Positions 6,114 to 12,184 of a DNA stretch of 12,184 nucleotides are shown piece by piece. The translations under genes and the position numbers were made by a program. Within the stretch, counting starts at the first letter, position 1; every line of letters begins with the position of its first letter. The notes under the pieces are model-generated. The model saw nothing but the letters and a program-made list of their open reading frames with translations, had not been told where the DNA came from and made no database searches. Source of the stretch: JAEUPI01 sp036520715 (GTDB lineage Bacteria > Pseudomonadota > Gammaproteobacteria > Burkholderiales > Burkholderiaceae_C); assembly GCA_036520715.1 (NCBI GenBank), contig DATDJF010000391.1, positions 1-12,184 on the forward strand. Reading direction: 5' to 3'.

Positions 6114-6631
6114 GAGCCGATCACCCCGCACGCCACCCGGGCGCCGCCGCCGCCGAGCGGCGCCGGATGGTCGGCGTGGTTGTCGCCGCCGGCATGAACC
6201 ATCAACGAGCGATTGCGCACGTCGGCCAGCTTGAGCCTGGGCGCCAGCACGGGGGTGGCGGCGGTGCCGTCTGCCGCCACGTACAGCGGCGGCAGGTCGC
6301 CCAGGTGGCCGTCGCCCCAGGGCTCGCCGTGCCGCTTGGTGGCCTCGGGGTCCAGGTGGTCTCCGGCCGCCAACGCCGCCACCGGCTGGCCCTCTCGGTC
6401 GGCGGGTGCGCACGACGGGTTGGTGTGCACGTGAAAGCCGTGCAGGCCGGGCTGCAGGTTGTGCAGCTTCGGGTAGAACGCCAGGCCGAAGCGCGTCTCG
6501 ACCAGCCGCACCGTGCCGACCGCAGCCCCGGCACCGCTGCTGCTGACGGTGGTGAGGTTCACGGTGGTTTCGGCGCCCAGGGCGCACACGCTGGCAAAGG
6601 TCAAGGCGCCGCAGAACAGGAGTCGCTTCAT
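6110..6631 (-). CDS. sodC: Periplasmic Cu-Zn superoxide dismutase
   Basis: A 173-residue Cu-Zn superoxide dismutase that turns superoxide into oxygen and hydrogen peroxide in the periplasm. The Sec signal peptide MKRLLFCGALTFASVCALGA has a likely cleavage near residue 20. Copper ligands are H67 and H69 (GFHVH), H92 and H146. Zinc ligands are H92, H101, H109 and D112 in the 'KRHGEPWGDGHLGDLP' loop. The structural disulfide is C74-C168 (NPSC and VACG). All key residues are present, so it should be active. I chose the ATG at 6631 because it directly precedes the signal peptide. An in-frame ATG at 6679 has a better Shine-Dalgarno (GGGAG, four bases away) but would add 16 polar residues before the signal. 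The gene converges on the ligase gene with a four-base stop overlap and lies downstream of the phosphatidylserine synthase gene. Confidence 0.96.
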   Translation of the reverse strand: MKRLLFCGALTFASVCALGAETTVNLTTVSSSGAGAAVGTVRLVETRFGLAFYPKLHNLQPGLHGFHVHTNPSCAPADREGQPVAALAAGDHLDPEATKRHGEPWGDGHLGDLPPLYVAADGTAATPVLAPRLKLADVRNRSLMVHAGGDNHADHPAPLGGGGARVACGVIGS

Positions 6632-6683
6632 GATCTTGGAGGCTCTTCGAGGGGTGGGTGAACTGTCGCCGTCGCGCATTCTG

Positions 6684-6688
6684 CTCCC
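6684..6688 (-). promoter_or_regulatory. Possible Shine-Dalgarno for an upstream sodC start at 6679
   Basis: GGGAG on the minus strand, four bases before an in-frame ATG at 6679. The ATG at 6631 has only a poor AAGAG-like sequence before it. The site leaves the translation start of sodC open. Confidence 0.35.
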
Positions 6689-6730
6689 GAGCGGCTGCCG
6701 AGGTGAAGCGGCGTCACCCGGGTGCCGGGC

Positions 6731-7357
6731 TCACAGCTTGGGGATGCGGATGCGGCTGATCATCAGCGAGCCCGACAGCGCGAACATCAGCACCAGCGGG
6801 TGCAGCTTGAAGCCCGCGACGACGACCTCGCCGAACCACAACTGATCGCGGATCGCCCCGGTCCACGCCGCCAGCGCCAGCACCGCCACCAGCACGATCG
6901 ACGTCGGGATCGGCGTGCCTTCGAAATGCGTGACCTTGCCGCTGCCTTGCGACATCGCCTCGGCGGTGACGTTGAAGCGCGCCAGGCGCGACACGCCGCA
7001 GGCCACGAAGTAGACCAGCACCACGCGGTCGTACAGGCCCTGCATGCCGCAGCCGTAGGCGATCACCGCCGGCGCCACGCCGAACGAGATGACGTCGGCC
7101 AGCGAGTCGAGCTCGCGCCCGAGGATCGAGCTCTTCTGCCGCCAGCGCGCGATGCGGCCGTCGAGCACGTCGAACACCAGCGCGGCGAGCACGAGCGCGC
7201 ACGCGAACAGGATGTGCCGCACGTCCTGCCACTGCAGAAACGTCATGATCGAAAACAGCGCGCCGGTGCCGCAGACGGCGTTGCCGAGCGTGAACCAGTC
7301 CGCGAGGTGGAACTCGCGGATCATCGAAAACGGCTTCTTCGGTGCCGGGCTTGTCAT
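6731..7357 (-). CDS. pssA: CDP-diacylglycerol--serine O-phosphatidyltransferase (phosphatidylserine synthase)
   Basis: An integral membrane CDP-alcohol phosphatidyltransferase of 208 residues. It makes phosphatidylserine from CDP-diacylglycerol and serine, the step before phosphatidylethanolamine. The complete family motif D-G-x2-A-R-x8-G-x3-D-x3-D is at residues 66-88 (D66, G67, A70, R71, G80, D84, D88), with a preceding D63. Several hydrophobic segments surround it (about 24-42, 49-62, 90-106, 108-122, 151-166, 185-202). The N-terminal 'FHLADWFTLGNAVCGTGALFSI' block points to the serine enzyme rather than to glycerophosphate or choline members. It is at the short end of the family, stopping soon after 'LMISRIRIPKL'. 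The start at 7357 has no strong Shine-Dalgarno; an ATG at 7324 (Met12) is an alternative. It is followed by sodC 99 bases downstream and preceded by the LysE-type exporter gene 34 bases upstream. Confidence 0.93.
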   Translation of the reverse strand: MTSPAPKKPFSMIREFHLADWFTLGNAVCGTGALFSIMTFLQWQDVRHILFACALVLAALVFDVLDGRIARWRQKSSILGRELDSLADVISFGVAPAVIAYGCGMQGLYDRVVLVYFVACGVSRLARFNVTAEAMSQGSGKVTHFEGTPIPTSIVLVAVLALAAWTGAIRDQLWFGEVVVAGFKLHPLVLMFALSGSLMISRIRIPKL

Positions 7358-7391
7358 GGCGTTGGAGAGGATTCTGCGACCAGTCCGCGCG

Positions 7392-8018
7392 TCACGCCCG
7401 GCGCTCGAACGCGAGCCTCACGCCGAGCGCCACCAGCACGGCGCCGCTCGAGCGGTGCAGCCACACCAGAACGCCGGGACGCGCGCGCAACCAGCCCGAC
7501 AGCAGGCCCGCGAAGAGGCCGACCGGGCCCTTGACCACGAAGGTGAGCGCCGCGAACGCCAGCCCGAGCACGAACACCGACAGCGTGGGACGCACGGCCT
7601 CGGGCTGCACGAATTGCGGCAGGAACGCGAAGTAGAAAACCGCGATCTTCGGGTTGGACACGTTCGACAGCGCACCGTCGAGAAACAGCCGGCCCATCGA
7701 GCGCTGCGCGGACGCCTGCACCACGAACTCGGCCCTGCGGGTGCGCAACAGGCCCACGCCCAGGTAGATCAGGTAGGCGGCTCCCGCCAGCTTGAGCGCC
7801 ACGAACAACCACTCCGACGTGCGCAGCACGGCACCCAACCCCAGCGTGGCGAGCACCGTGTGGCCGACGAGGCCCACGCTCACCCCGGCGGCGGTGGCGA
7901 CTCCCGCGGTCGCGCCATGGGCAATCGACCTCGACATCACGAGCACCATGTCCTGACCCGGCGTCACGATCAGCACCAGCGACGCCACGATGAACAGCAC
8001 CCAAGAGACTTCAACCAC
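7392..8018 (-). CDS. LysE/RhtB-family amino-acid exporter
   Basis: A 208-residue inner-membrane protein of the LysE/RhtB superfamily, which exports amino acids or derivatives such as homoserine, threonine or lysine. The family N-terminus is seen as the helix WVLFIVASLVLIV and 'TPGQDM' at residues 19-24, then an Ala/Gly-rich second segment (GVATAAGVSVGLVGHTVLATLG). There are about six hydrophobic segments in all, with 'SNPKIAVFYFAFLPQFV' in the middle, another family hallmark. The GTG at 8018 is chosen: GAGGGGG lies six bases before it and the length and N-terminus then fit the family. The upstream ATG at 8063 would add a polar, basic 15-residue leader. The substrate cannot be inferred, as no biosynthetic gene or LysR regulator is adjacent. 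It may be cotranscribed with the acetyltransferase gene (54 bases upstream) and pssA (34 bases downstream). Confidence 0.93.
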   Translation of the reverse strand: MVEVSWVLFIVASLVLIVTPGQDMVLVMSRSIAHGATAGVATAAGVSVGLVGHTVLATLGLGAVLRTSEWLFVALKLAGAAYLIYLGVGLLRTRRAEFVVQASAQRSMGRLFLDGALSNVSNPKIAVFYFAFLPQFVQPEAVRPTLSVFVLGLAFAALTFVVKGPVGLFAGLLSGWLRARPGVLVWLHRSSGAVLVALGVRLAFERRA

Positions 8019-8024
8019 GGCAAA

Positions 8025-8031
8025 CCCCCTC
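8025..8031 (-). promoter_or_regulatory. Shine-Dalgarno supporting a GTG start of the LysE-type exporter
   Basis: GAGGGGG on the minus strand, six bases before the GTG at 8018. It favours this start over the ATG at 8063. Confidence 0.5.
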
Positions 8032-8072
8032 GGCCTCGAGCCGGCGTTGCGACAAATCGGCACGCACCGGAG

Positions 8073-8528
8073 CTACAGCTCCAGCGACATGAACACGCTG
8101 TTCGGGTCGGCCTTGTAGTCGGCGAACGGGCCGCAGAAGGTGAACCCGAAGCTCTGATACAGCCGCTGCGCCGGCTCGAAGGCTTGCATCGATCCGGTTT
8201 CGAGGCTGAGGCGGCGGTAGCCACGCGACCGCGCCTCGGCCACGAGGTGCGTGAGCATGGCGCGGCCGGCGCCGCGGCGGCGCAGTTGGCTTGGCGTGCG
8301 CATCGACTTGACTTCACCGTGCGCGGGCGTGAGCTCCTTGAGCGCGCCGCAACCCAGCAGGGTGGATCGATCCCAGATCGTCCAGAACGTGACGTCGGGC
8401 GCGCGCAGCTTCGTCAGGTCGAGCGCGTGCACGCTCTCCGGCGGCGACAACTCGTACATGTTGGCCAGATGCTCGCGCAGCAAGGCATGCACCTCATGCC
8501 GCGAAAGGTCGTCGAGTTCGATCTGCAT
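8073..8528 (-). CDS. GNAT-family N-acetyltransferase
   Basis: A 151-residue protein with the GNAT fold that transfers an acetyl group from acetyl-CoA to an amine; soluble and cytoplasmic. The acetyl-CoA pyrophosphate-binding loop of motif A is R83-RRGAGR-89 (R-x-x-G-x-G), preceded by the strand 'GEVKSMRTPSQL'. It is followed by the helix AMLTHLVAEARSRG, the strand 'RLSLETG', then 'AQRLYQSFGFTFCGPF' of motif B with the usual Tyr. The C-terminal 'SVFMSLEL' strand closes the fold, so it is complete. It resembles the small YsnE/ElaA-size acetyltransferases annotated without substrate. No toxin-like DUF1778 antitoxin partner is adjacent, so it is unlikely to be a TacT-type toxin. The ATG at 8528 has no strong Shine-Dalgarno, but the family usually begins with a similar 'MQIELDDL' segment. 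Confidence 0.92.
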   Translation of the reverse strand: MQIELDDLSRHEVHALLREHLANMYELSPPESVHALDLTKLRAPDVTFWTIWDRSTLLGCGALKELTPAHGEVKSMRTPSQLRRRGAGRAMLTHLVAEARSRGYRRLSLETGSMQAFEPAQRLYQSFGFTFCGPFADYKADPNSVFMSLEL

Positions 8529-8593
8529 GCGGTCGACGGCAGAGCGGGCGGTTGCGAAGCCGTGAATGCTCTCACAGGTTCATCCGGGGCGCC

Positions 8594-9004
8594 TCACCGC
8601 AGCTCCGCGTGGACATAGGAGTCCCAGGGGCAGAAGCTCTTCACGGTATTGAGCCAGTAGTCCAGATCGGCCTGCACCATGCTCGGCCTGCCATCGCACA
8701 GCTCGATGGCTGCATCGACCAGGGCCAGGTCGGCGAAGTGCCAGCTCCATGCCAGGTTGTGGCCACCGTTGCCGGCGCGAATGGGCCCGTTGGCGAACGA
8801 GCCGCGCTCCGACACCGGCAAGCCCAGTTGTGCCCTCGCCTGCGTGATGACCTGCGGCGAAGAAGTGGAAACGCGAAACTCTTCCGACGGCGGCAGGCCG
8901 CGCAGGCGAAACACGAACGTGGCGACTTCCTGCGGCGGATCGTTGCCGCCGCACGAGGCCAGCAGCGCGCAGGCAATGGCGGCAAGAAGCAGGCGATGAC
9001 GCAT
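8594..9004 (-). CDS. BP74-like lipoprotein of unknown function
   Basis: From the ATG at 9004 the 136-residue product has a lipoprotein signal, MRHRLLLAAIACALLASC, with lipobox L-A-S-C and Cys18, followed by GGNDPP. The mature domain reads 'ATFVFRLRG...FRVSTSSPQVITQARAQL', then 'LAWSWHFADL..VDAAIELCDGRPSMVQADLDYWL', then 'FCPWDSYVHAEL'. The FRV..(S/T)P..I..AR..L, W-S-W/Y-H-F, IE(L/V)CD and FCPW..(Y/R) blocks resemble, from memory, the BP74 N-terminal domain family. That family is known from a Dictyostelium calmodulin-binding protein and from many bacterial secreted proteins of unknown role. Two cysteines (in ELCD and FCPW) could form a disulfide. Residue Asn19 after the Cys-GG does not suggest inner-membrane retention, so the outer membrane is likely. 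It starts 10 bases after the stop of the membrane coiled-coil gene and is probably in its operon. The frame is open to 9076, but the lipobox sets this start. Confidence 0.82.
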   Translation of the reverse strand: MRHRLLLAAIACALLASCGGNDPPQEVATFVFRLRGLPPSEEFRVSTSSPQVITQARAQLGLPVSERGSFANGPIRAGNGGHNLAWSWHFADLALVDAAIELCDGRPSMVQADLDYWLNTVKSFCPWDSYVHAELR

Positions 9005-9014
9005 GCGCGGGGTC

Positions 9015-9755
9015 TCACACCCGACCCGGCAACTGCGGATGCAGCAGATCCTTCCGGATTTCGAGCTGGATGTCATGGTACGGTCCGACCACCTCGCTCG
9101 CGAATGGCCCCTTCGCGGATGCGGGCGGGCTCTTCGAAGAGGTGGACTCGATGAAGCGTTCCAACTCCGGCAGGTCCTGCAAGAGCAGCCTGCCAGTCTC
9201 TGAGGGGATGCGGCCGCGATTCTGTTCGTACTCGGTGATGATCCTGGAGAGATACTTTTCCATCGACCACAGCCGCTTCTCGAGCTCGCCAGGCGACGAG
9301 AACGCTGGCGCGCTGTTCCTCACATCGCGCGCGAGATTCTCCAGCTCGAGCTGGGCGTCGTTCAAGAGATCGAAGCACGCGTCGTACTGGTCGGGTGCAA
9401 CCAGCATGCCCGTGCTATGGATCTCCACCGCCCGGGCGCGCAACAGGCGGCGCACCTTCTTGGTCTGGCTGTAGGCCGCCATCGCACGAGTCAACGTGCC
9501 CTTGAGGAGATCTTCCCGATACTCCAGGGCTTTGCGCTCGAGCTCTCGCTGCTTGTCTTCGTTCTGTCGTTGGCGCTGATACTCGAATACGAACAGCGAC
9601 ACGACCGCGCTCGCCACGGCAACCACACCAAGCTGCAGAAGCGCCTTTGCCACTTCCATCGCGAAGCTGCCCGGGCTCGGCATTGGCATGGCCAGCAGGA
9701 CGCCGACACACACCGCGAACAACACGCCCAGAAGCACCGCCAGTCGCTTGGTCAT
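9015..9755 (-). CDS. Unknown membrane protein: two N-terminal helices and a cytoplasmic coiled-coil/helical domain
   Basis: I do not recognise a family. The 246-residue product has two hydrophobic helices, about residues 5-23 and 36-57, separated by a short Met/Pro-rich periplasmic loop. A charged helix at 58-85 (EYQRQRQNEDKQRELERKAL) looks like a coiled coil. The rest is a long, mostly helical, charged soluble part with acidic segments near 120-150 and a Pro/Ser-rich piece near 215-225. By the positive-inside rule both termini are cytoplasmic. The start at 9755 has an ideal GGAGG five bases upstream, so expression should be efficient; the ORF extension to 9788 is not needed. The gene sits between a DUF1801 gene (22-base gap upstream) and the BP74-like lipoprotein gene (10-base gap downstream), all on one strand. 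The layout recalls membrane-tethered helical scaffold proteins, but that is only a resemblance. Confidence 0.8.
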   Translation of the reverse strand: MTKRLAVLLGVLFAVCVGVLLAMPMPSPGSFAMEVAKALLQLGVVAVASAVVSLFVFEYQRQRQNEDKQRELERKALEYREDLLKGTLTRAMAAYSQTKKVRRLLRARAVEIHSTGMLVAPDQYDACFDLLNDAQLELENLARDVRNSAPAFSSPGELEKRLWSMEKYLSRIITEYEQNRGRIPSETGRLLLQDLPELERFIESTSSKSPPASAKGPFASEVVGPYHDIQLEIRKDLLHPQLPGRV

Positions 9756-9760
9756 ATGTA

Positions 9761-9765
9761 CCTCC
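9761..9765 (-). promoter_or_regulatory. Strong Shine-Dalgarno of the membrane coiled-coil gene
   Basis: GGAGG on the minus strand, five bases before the ATG at 9755. It is the best ribosome-binding site in the window and fixes this start over the ATG at 9788. Confidence 0.75.
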
Positions 9766-9777
9766 AACGGTTGGGTG

Positions 9778-10215
9778 TCACCTTGCACCCGCTGCTGCGC
9801 GTTTCGCTACTCGCTTCTTGAGGTGATAGGTGAGAGATGCAGCAATGCAAACAGCCAGGGCGTCTCGAGGCACAGTTTCCGACAGCTCGAAGACCAGCGC
9901 CCGGTTTCCTTCGAACTTGAAGTCGTTCGGAAACATGGTTCTGAACGACTCGATCAGGTGGGTCTGGCAGTGGAAGTACATCGCGTACTGACCTGGAGTC
10001 TTGCTTTTCCAGTCCACTCGAACGGTACTACCCGCCTTGTTCTTGGTTGTGTAGGCGGGTTCGCCCCATTTCAGGGACTCCTCGATCTCGCCGATTCCGT
10101 CTGTGGCCTCGGCGGTACGAAATACGAGCTCCCTGAGAGCGAGGAGCCGTTTGCGAGGCACCGGCGGATACGAATCGAACTTGGCTTTGACTTCGGGATC
10201 GGCAAATGGCTTCAT
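9778..10215 (-). CDS. DUF1801 (YdhG-like) domain protein
   Basis: The 145-residue product matches the DUF1801/YdhG-like fold. An N-terminal 'DPEVKAKFDSYPPVPRKRLLALRELV' helix leads into 'EESLKWGEPAYTTKNKAGSTVRVDW', whose E-S-L-K-W-G-x-P-x-Y block is the family hallmark. 'QYAMYFHCQTHLIESFRTMFP', 'FKFEGNRALVFEL' and a C-terminal helix ending in a basic tail follow. The family is soluble and its biochemical role is not established; members resemble iron-chaperone frataxin-like folds and are common accessory genes. The start at 10215 is chosen because the family starts at 'MKPFADPEV'; the ORF extension to 10272 overlaps the methyltransferase gene. The DNA is noticeably less GC-rich than its surroundings: I count 33 of 60 at 9961-10020, against 48 of 60 at 4081-4140. 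This may mark a recently acquired gene. Confidence 0.9.
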   Translation of the reverse strand: MKPFADPEVKAKFDSYPPVPRKRLLALRELVFRTAEATDGIGEIEESLKWGEPAYTTKNKAGSTVRVDWKSKTPGQYAMYFHCQTHLIESFRTMFPNDFKFEGNRALVFELSETVPRDALAVCIAASLTYHLKKRVAKRAAAGAR

Positions 10216-10252
10216 TTCGAACCTGGGAGCCGCTGGGGCGTTTGGGCCTTGC

Positions 10253-11059
10253 CTACGTCGCGACTCTGGCACGCGTGGCCCAAGCCCGCGCAGTCAACGA
10301 GATCGACCCGTTGGCCTCGGTCGGCAACTGCTCTCGTATGCGGTCGCGCAGGCGCGCTCTCGTGGCTTCATCGAGCGACATCGCGTAGGCCGGGGCCGGC
10401 CCCTGGCCGCCGAGAAAGGGCCGCCAGTAGTCATCGAAATCGGTAAACGGCGTTGGGATGTCGATGGGTTTCACGTGAACTTCCTGCAGCCCCGCACTGG
10501 CGAAGAGCGCCTCGAGCGCTTGCGGCCGGCACAGCGGGAAACGCACGCCTTCATCGAGTGTGGCGGCCTGCGGGTCGAGCGCGACCGCCGCGTCCCAGAA
10601 GAACCGCATGAGATCCATCCGTCCCGCGTAGTCCCACACGTACGCGGCGATCGTGCCGCCCTTGCCCGCTACCCTCGCCATCTCACGAAGCGCAGCGGGC
10701 TGTTCCGGCACGAAGTTCAACACCAGGCCGGAGACCACCACGTCGACCGACGCGTCACCGAGCGGGATCGCGGTGGCGCTTCCTCGATGAAGCGCCGCCG
10801 TGCCCGCGAGATTCTCTTTCGCGGTGTTCAGAAATCCCTCCGAAGGCTCGACACCCGCCACCGACGCGGGCGAGCAGCCGTCCACGATCGCCGCGCACAA
10901 CGCCCCGGTCCCGCACCCCACGTCGAGCCACCTCCGGCCGGGCGGAATGTTCAACCAAGAGAGAAACAGCGGCGCGACCCGACGGCTCCAGCGGCCGACG
11001 TACTGCTCGTACGGACTCCCGCGCTCCCAGGTGTCGGAGACATGCTTGTCGTCCACCAT
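10253..11059 (-). CDS. Class I SAM-dependent methyltransferase (Methyltransf_11 type)
   Basis: A 268-residue soluble methyltransferase. SAM-binding motif I is LDVGCGTG at residues 45-52, followed by the acidic strand end 'GVEPSEGFL', 'GSATAIPLGDASVDVVVSGLVLNFV' (motif II region) and 'ALREMARVAGKGGTIAAYVWDY' (motif III). This is the UbiE/BioC-like layout. The N-terminal 'GSPYEQYVGRWSRRVAPLFLSWL' is typical of a subgroup annotated only as class I SAM methyltransferase, and the C-terminal half carries the substrate cap. The substrate is unknown. The start at 11059 is fixed by AGGAGG four bases before the ATG; the frame is open to 11092. The gene is followed by the DUF1801 gene 37 bases downstream, so the two may be cotranscribed. 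Confidence 0.93.
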   Translation of the reverse strand: MVDDKHVSDTWERGSPYEQYVGRWSRRVAPLFLSWLNIPPGRRWLDVGCGTGALCAAIVDGCSPASVAGVEPSEGFLNTAKENLAGTAALHRGSATAIPLGDASVDVVVSGLVLNFVPEQPAALREMARVAGKGGTIAAYVWDYAGRMDLMRFFWDAAVALDPQAATLDEGVRFPLCRPQALEALFASAGLQEVHVKPIDIPTPFTDFDDYWRPFLGGQGPAPAYAMSLDEATRARLRDRIREQLPTEANGSISLTARAWATRARVAT

Positions 11060-11063
11060 CAGA

Positions 11064-11069
11064 CCTCCT
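11064..11069 (-). promoter_or_regulatory. Shine-Dalgarno of the class I methyltransferase
   Basis: AGGAGG on the minus strand, four bases before the ATG at 11059. It decides against the ATG at 11092. Confidence 0.6.
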
Positions 11070-11134
11070 GCGCAACGGCTGACTACCGGCACCTCGACAT
11101 GAGTCGGCAGGCCCCCTGCGCGATGCTCAGTCTG

Positions 11135-11659
11135 TCAATGCCGAGGAGCCAGAGGGAACACATGCATCGGCTCCCACCGACCAGCAGCGTTTTCCATGAG
11201 CACCAGTTCGCTGCACGAGCAGGCGATGCCGGCACTGCCGGAGAGCGAGCTCAGCAGCTCGGCTTCGGCATGACTTTGCTCTGCTCCGCCGGCTTGCGCA
11301 ACGGTCAGGTGTGGAACGATGGCCTCGTAGCGGCCACCGTACGGTGGGAACTCGGGGAACTCGTGGGCCAGGAGTCTTGTGAGCTCGATGAACGGTGATG
11401 CCGGCTCCGGTGCAAGGTAGAGCACACCGGGAAAGCGGTCGACCCTTGCGAGACTGAAGGCGAACCCACACGTTCCAGCCACTGCCGCGCGAACTTGCTG
11501 GAGCACGGCGGCGCCCATCAGCTCCGGTGGCATGAATGGATAGAGCAGCGTGATGTGGGCCGGCATGCCGAGCGCTGCCGAAGGATCGAACCGTTCGCGC
11601 AAGCGCGCCACGCAGGGCTCTGCTTCAGGTACACGAACGATGATTGCGGACTCAGCCAC
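11135..11659 (-). CDS. 2H phosphoesterase superfamily protein (2'-5' RNA ligase-like)
   Basis: The 174-residue product has the two catalytic H-x-T/S motifs of the 2H phosphoesterases: H35-I-T37 in 'PAHITLLYPF' and H117-L-T119 in 'VPHLTVAQ', spaced as expected. Members include LigT/ThpR 2'-5' RNA ligase/cyclic phosphodiesterase and the YjcG-type proteins. 'MPAHITLLYPF' and 'FPGVLYLAPEP' are typical of the small bacterial '2'-5' RNA ligase family protein' group. It probably acts on a 2',3'-cyclic phosphate or 2'-5' linkage, with the true substrate unknown. The start is a GTG at 11659 that gives a full-length family N-terminus (AIIVRVPEAE); no good Shine-Dalgarno is seen before it. It lies upstream of the class I methyltransferase with a 75-base gap. 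No RtcB or tRNA gene is adjacent to suggest RNA repair. Confidence 0.9.
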   Translation of the reverse strand: MAESAIIVRVPEAEPCVARLRERFDPSAALGMPAHITLLYPFMPPELMGAAVLQQVRAAVAGTCGFAFSLARVDRFPGVLYLAPEPASPFIELTRLLAHEFPEFPPYGGRYEAIVPHLTVAQAGGAEQSHAEAELLSSLSGSAGIACSCSELVLMENAAGRWEPMHVFPLAPRH

Positions 11660-11764
11660 TCGAGACAGTCAACGCTTGAGCTCAGCCAGTTGCGGGGCGC
11701 AGCGCCATTCTCCGGTACCGAGAGCTCGGTCCCGTCGGGCATGCCAGTGCCACCCGCAAGCGCG

Positions 11765-12184
11765 TCAGCGCAGCAAACGGCGCACCGCAGCAGCGGCTTT
11801 TTGTGCCGCGGGCAGCTGGCTGCCCAGGCGGCGCTTGATCTGGCCCTTCAAACCCAGCCGCAGGCCGAAGCGCAGCGGCTCGTCGTCGCCGACCACCTGG
11901 TAGAGCATGCGCCGGTCGAGCGCGCTACCCCAGCCGCTGGGCTCGCGCACGAATTCGGCGATCGCCATGGTGCGGGTTCCGGTTTCCCTGCTCCAGTCTT
12001 CGAACGCGCGCTGCTCGGAAGCCTTCTCGCCAAGGAACTCGTCGAACAGCAGCAGGCTGCCAGTGCGCAGCAGGGGCGTCAGCCAGCGCAGCGCGCACAG
12101 CGTCGAGCTGTAGAGATCGGCGTCGAGCGAGGCGAGAGCCACGGTGCCGACTTCCTTCGCCAGATCCGGCGTGAGCGAGTCTTC
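11765..12184 (-). CDS. C-terminal part of a TylF/MycF-like SAM methyltransferase (5' end outside the window)
   Basis: The frame is open through the right edge, so the start lies beyond 12184; the GTG at 12142 is internal. The 139 visible residues contain 'VALASLDADLYSSTLCAL', which matches the metal-binding D-x-D-LYSST block of TylF (macrocin O-methyltransferase)-like enzymes. They also contain 'TGSLLLFDEFLGEKASEQRAFEDW', the following conserved F-D-E-(Y/F) strand with the second acidic metal ligand, and 'EWS..T..MAIAEFV'-like sequence. A basic, Ala-rich C-terminal helix follows (QIKRRLGSQLPAAQKAAAAVRRLLR). Such enzymes methylate sugars or small metabolites, often of polysaccharides or natural products. 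The N-terminal SAM-binding motif is not in view, so activity cannot be judged. Its stop is 105 bases from the start of the 2H phosphoesterase gene. Confidence 0.8.
   Translation of the reverse strand, partial: EDSLTPDLAKEVGTVALASLDADLYSSTLCALRWLTPLLRTGSLLLFDEFLGEKASEQRAFEDWSRETGTRTMAIAEFVREPSGWGSALDRRMLYQVVGDDEPLRFGLRLGLKGQIKRRLGSQLPAAQKAAAAVRRLLR

Noticed and set aside
6140..6164. Eight-base inverted repeat after the ligase stop as an intrinsic terminator
   Set aside because: It lies inside sodC coding sequence, encodes the Gly-rich loop, and has no T-run on the plus strand. Kept only as a possible mRNA fold in a finding.
6717..6729. CCCGG-GTG-CCGGG hairpin one base after the pssA stop as a terminator
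   Set aside because: Five-base stem without a T-run; such GC hairpins are expected by chance at this base composition.
8073..8528. GNAT protein as a TacT-type toxin of a toxin-antitoxin pair
   Set aside because: There is no small ribbon-helix-helix antitoxin gene next to it; the neighbour 65 bases upstream is a lipoprotein gene.
7089..8618. A 509-codon plus-strand ORF opposite pssA, the LysE-type exporter and the GNAT gene
   Set aside because: It crosses three recognisable minus-strand genes and has the Arg/His/Glu-rich composition of antisense GC-rich DNA.
11717..11730. ACCGAG-AG-CTCGGT inverted repeat in the gap before the 2H phosphoesterase gene
   Set aside because: The loop is too short for a full stem, there is no T-run, and no operator family is recognisable.

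Overview
The window is GC-rich chromosomal DNA, most likely from a betaproteobacterium of the Burkholderiales (Rubrivivax/Leptothrix/Methylibium-like). This rests on codon use, tight gene packing and the gene families present, not on a marker gene, so it is an inference. There is no rRNA, tRNA, CRISPR array, transposase or phage gene. About 18 protein genes are supported. Nearly all lie on the minus strand; the exceptions are a truncated gene at the left edge and a two-gene DNA-repair operon.

Left edge (1-624): the C-terminal part of an exported Ig/cadherin-like repeat protein reads on the plus strand. It runs into a poly-Gly tract whose opposite strand reads as the signal peptide and Pro-rich linker of a lipoprotein. 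The two reading frames appear joined tail to tail at a G-rich low-complexity tract, the oddest structure in the window. Positions 625-810 hold no convincing gene.

811-3218 (minus): from upstream to downstream, an FKBP-type prolyl isomerase, two overlapping genes for unknown exported proteins, a 53-residue two-helix membrane protein, and a family-3 O-methyltransferase.

3271-6113 (plus): a ligase-associated metallo-beta-lactamase-fold DNA exonuclease and an ATP-dependent DNA ligase, translationally coupled by an ATGA overlap. In other bacteria this pair normally belongs to a four-gene repair cluster with an Lhr-type helicase and a metallophosphoesterase. Neither partner is next to the pair here.

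6110-8528 (minus): Cu-Zn superoxide dismutase (convergent with the ligase, stop codons overlapping), a phosphatidylserine synthase, a LysE/RhtB exporter and a GNAT acetyltransferase.

8594-11659 (minus): a block that is visibly less GC-rich in places, with small accessory genes: a BP74-like lipoprotein, an unknown protein with two membrane helices and a cytoplasmic coiled coil, a DUF1801 protein, a SAM methyltransferase and a 2H phosphoesterase. The right edge (11765-12184) carries the C-terminal part of a TylF-like methyltransferase.

The exonuclease-ligase pair is the clearest functional system. No wholly new system is evident. The least understood neighbours are the membrane coiled-coil and BP74-like lipoprotein pair (8594-9755) and the exported pair at 1690-2764.
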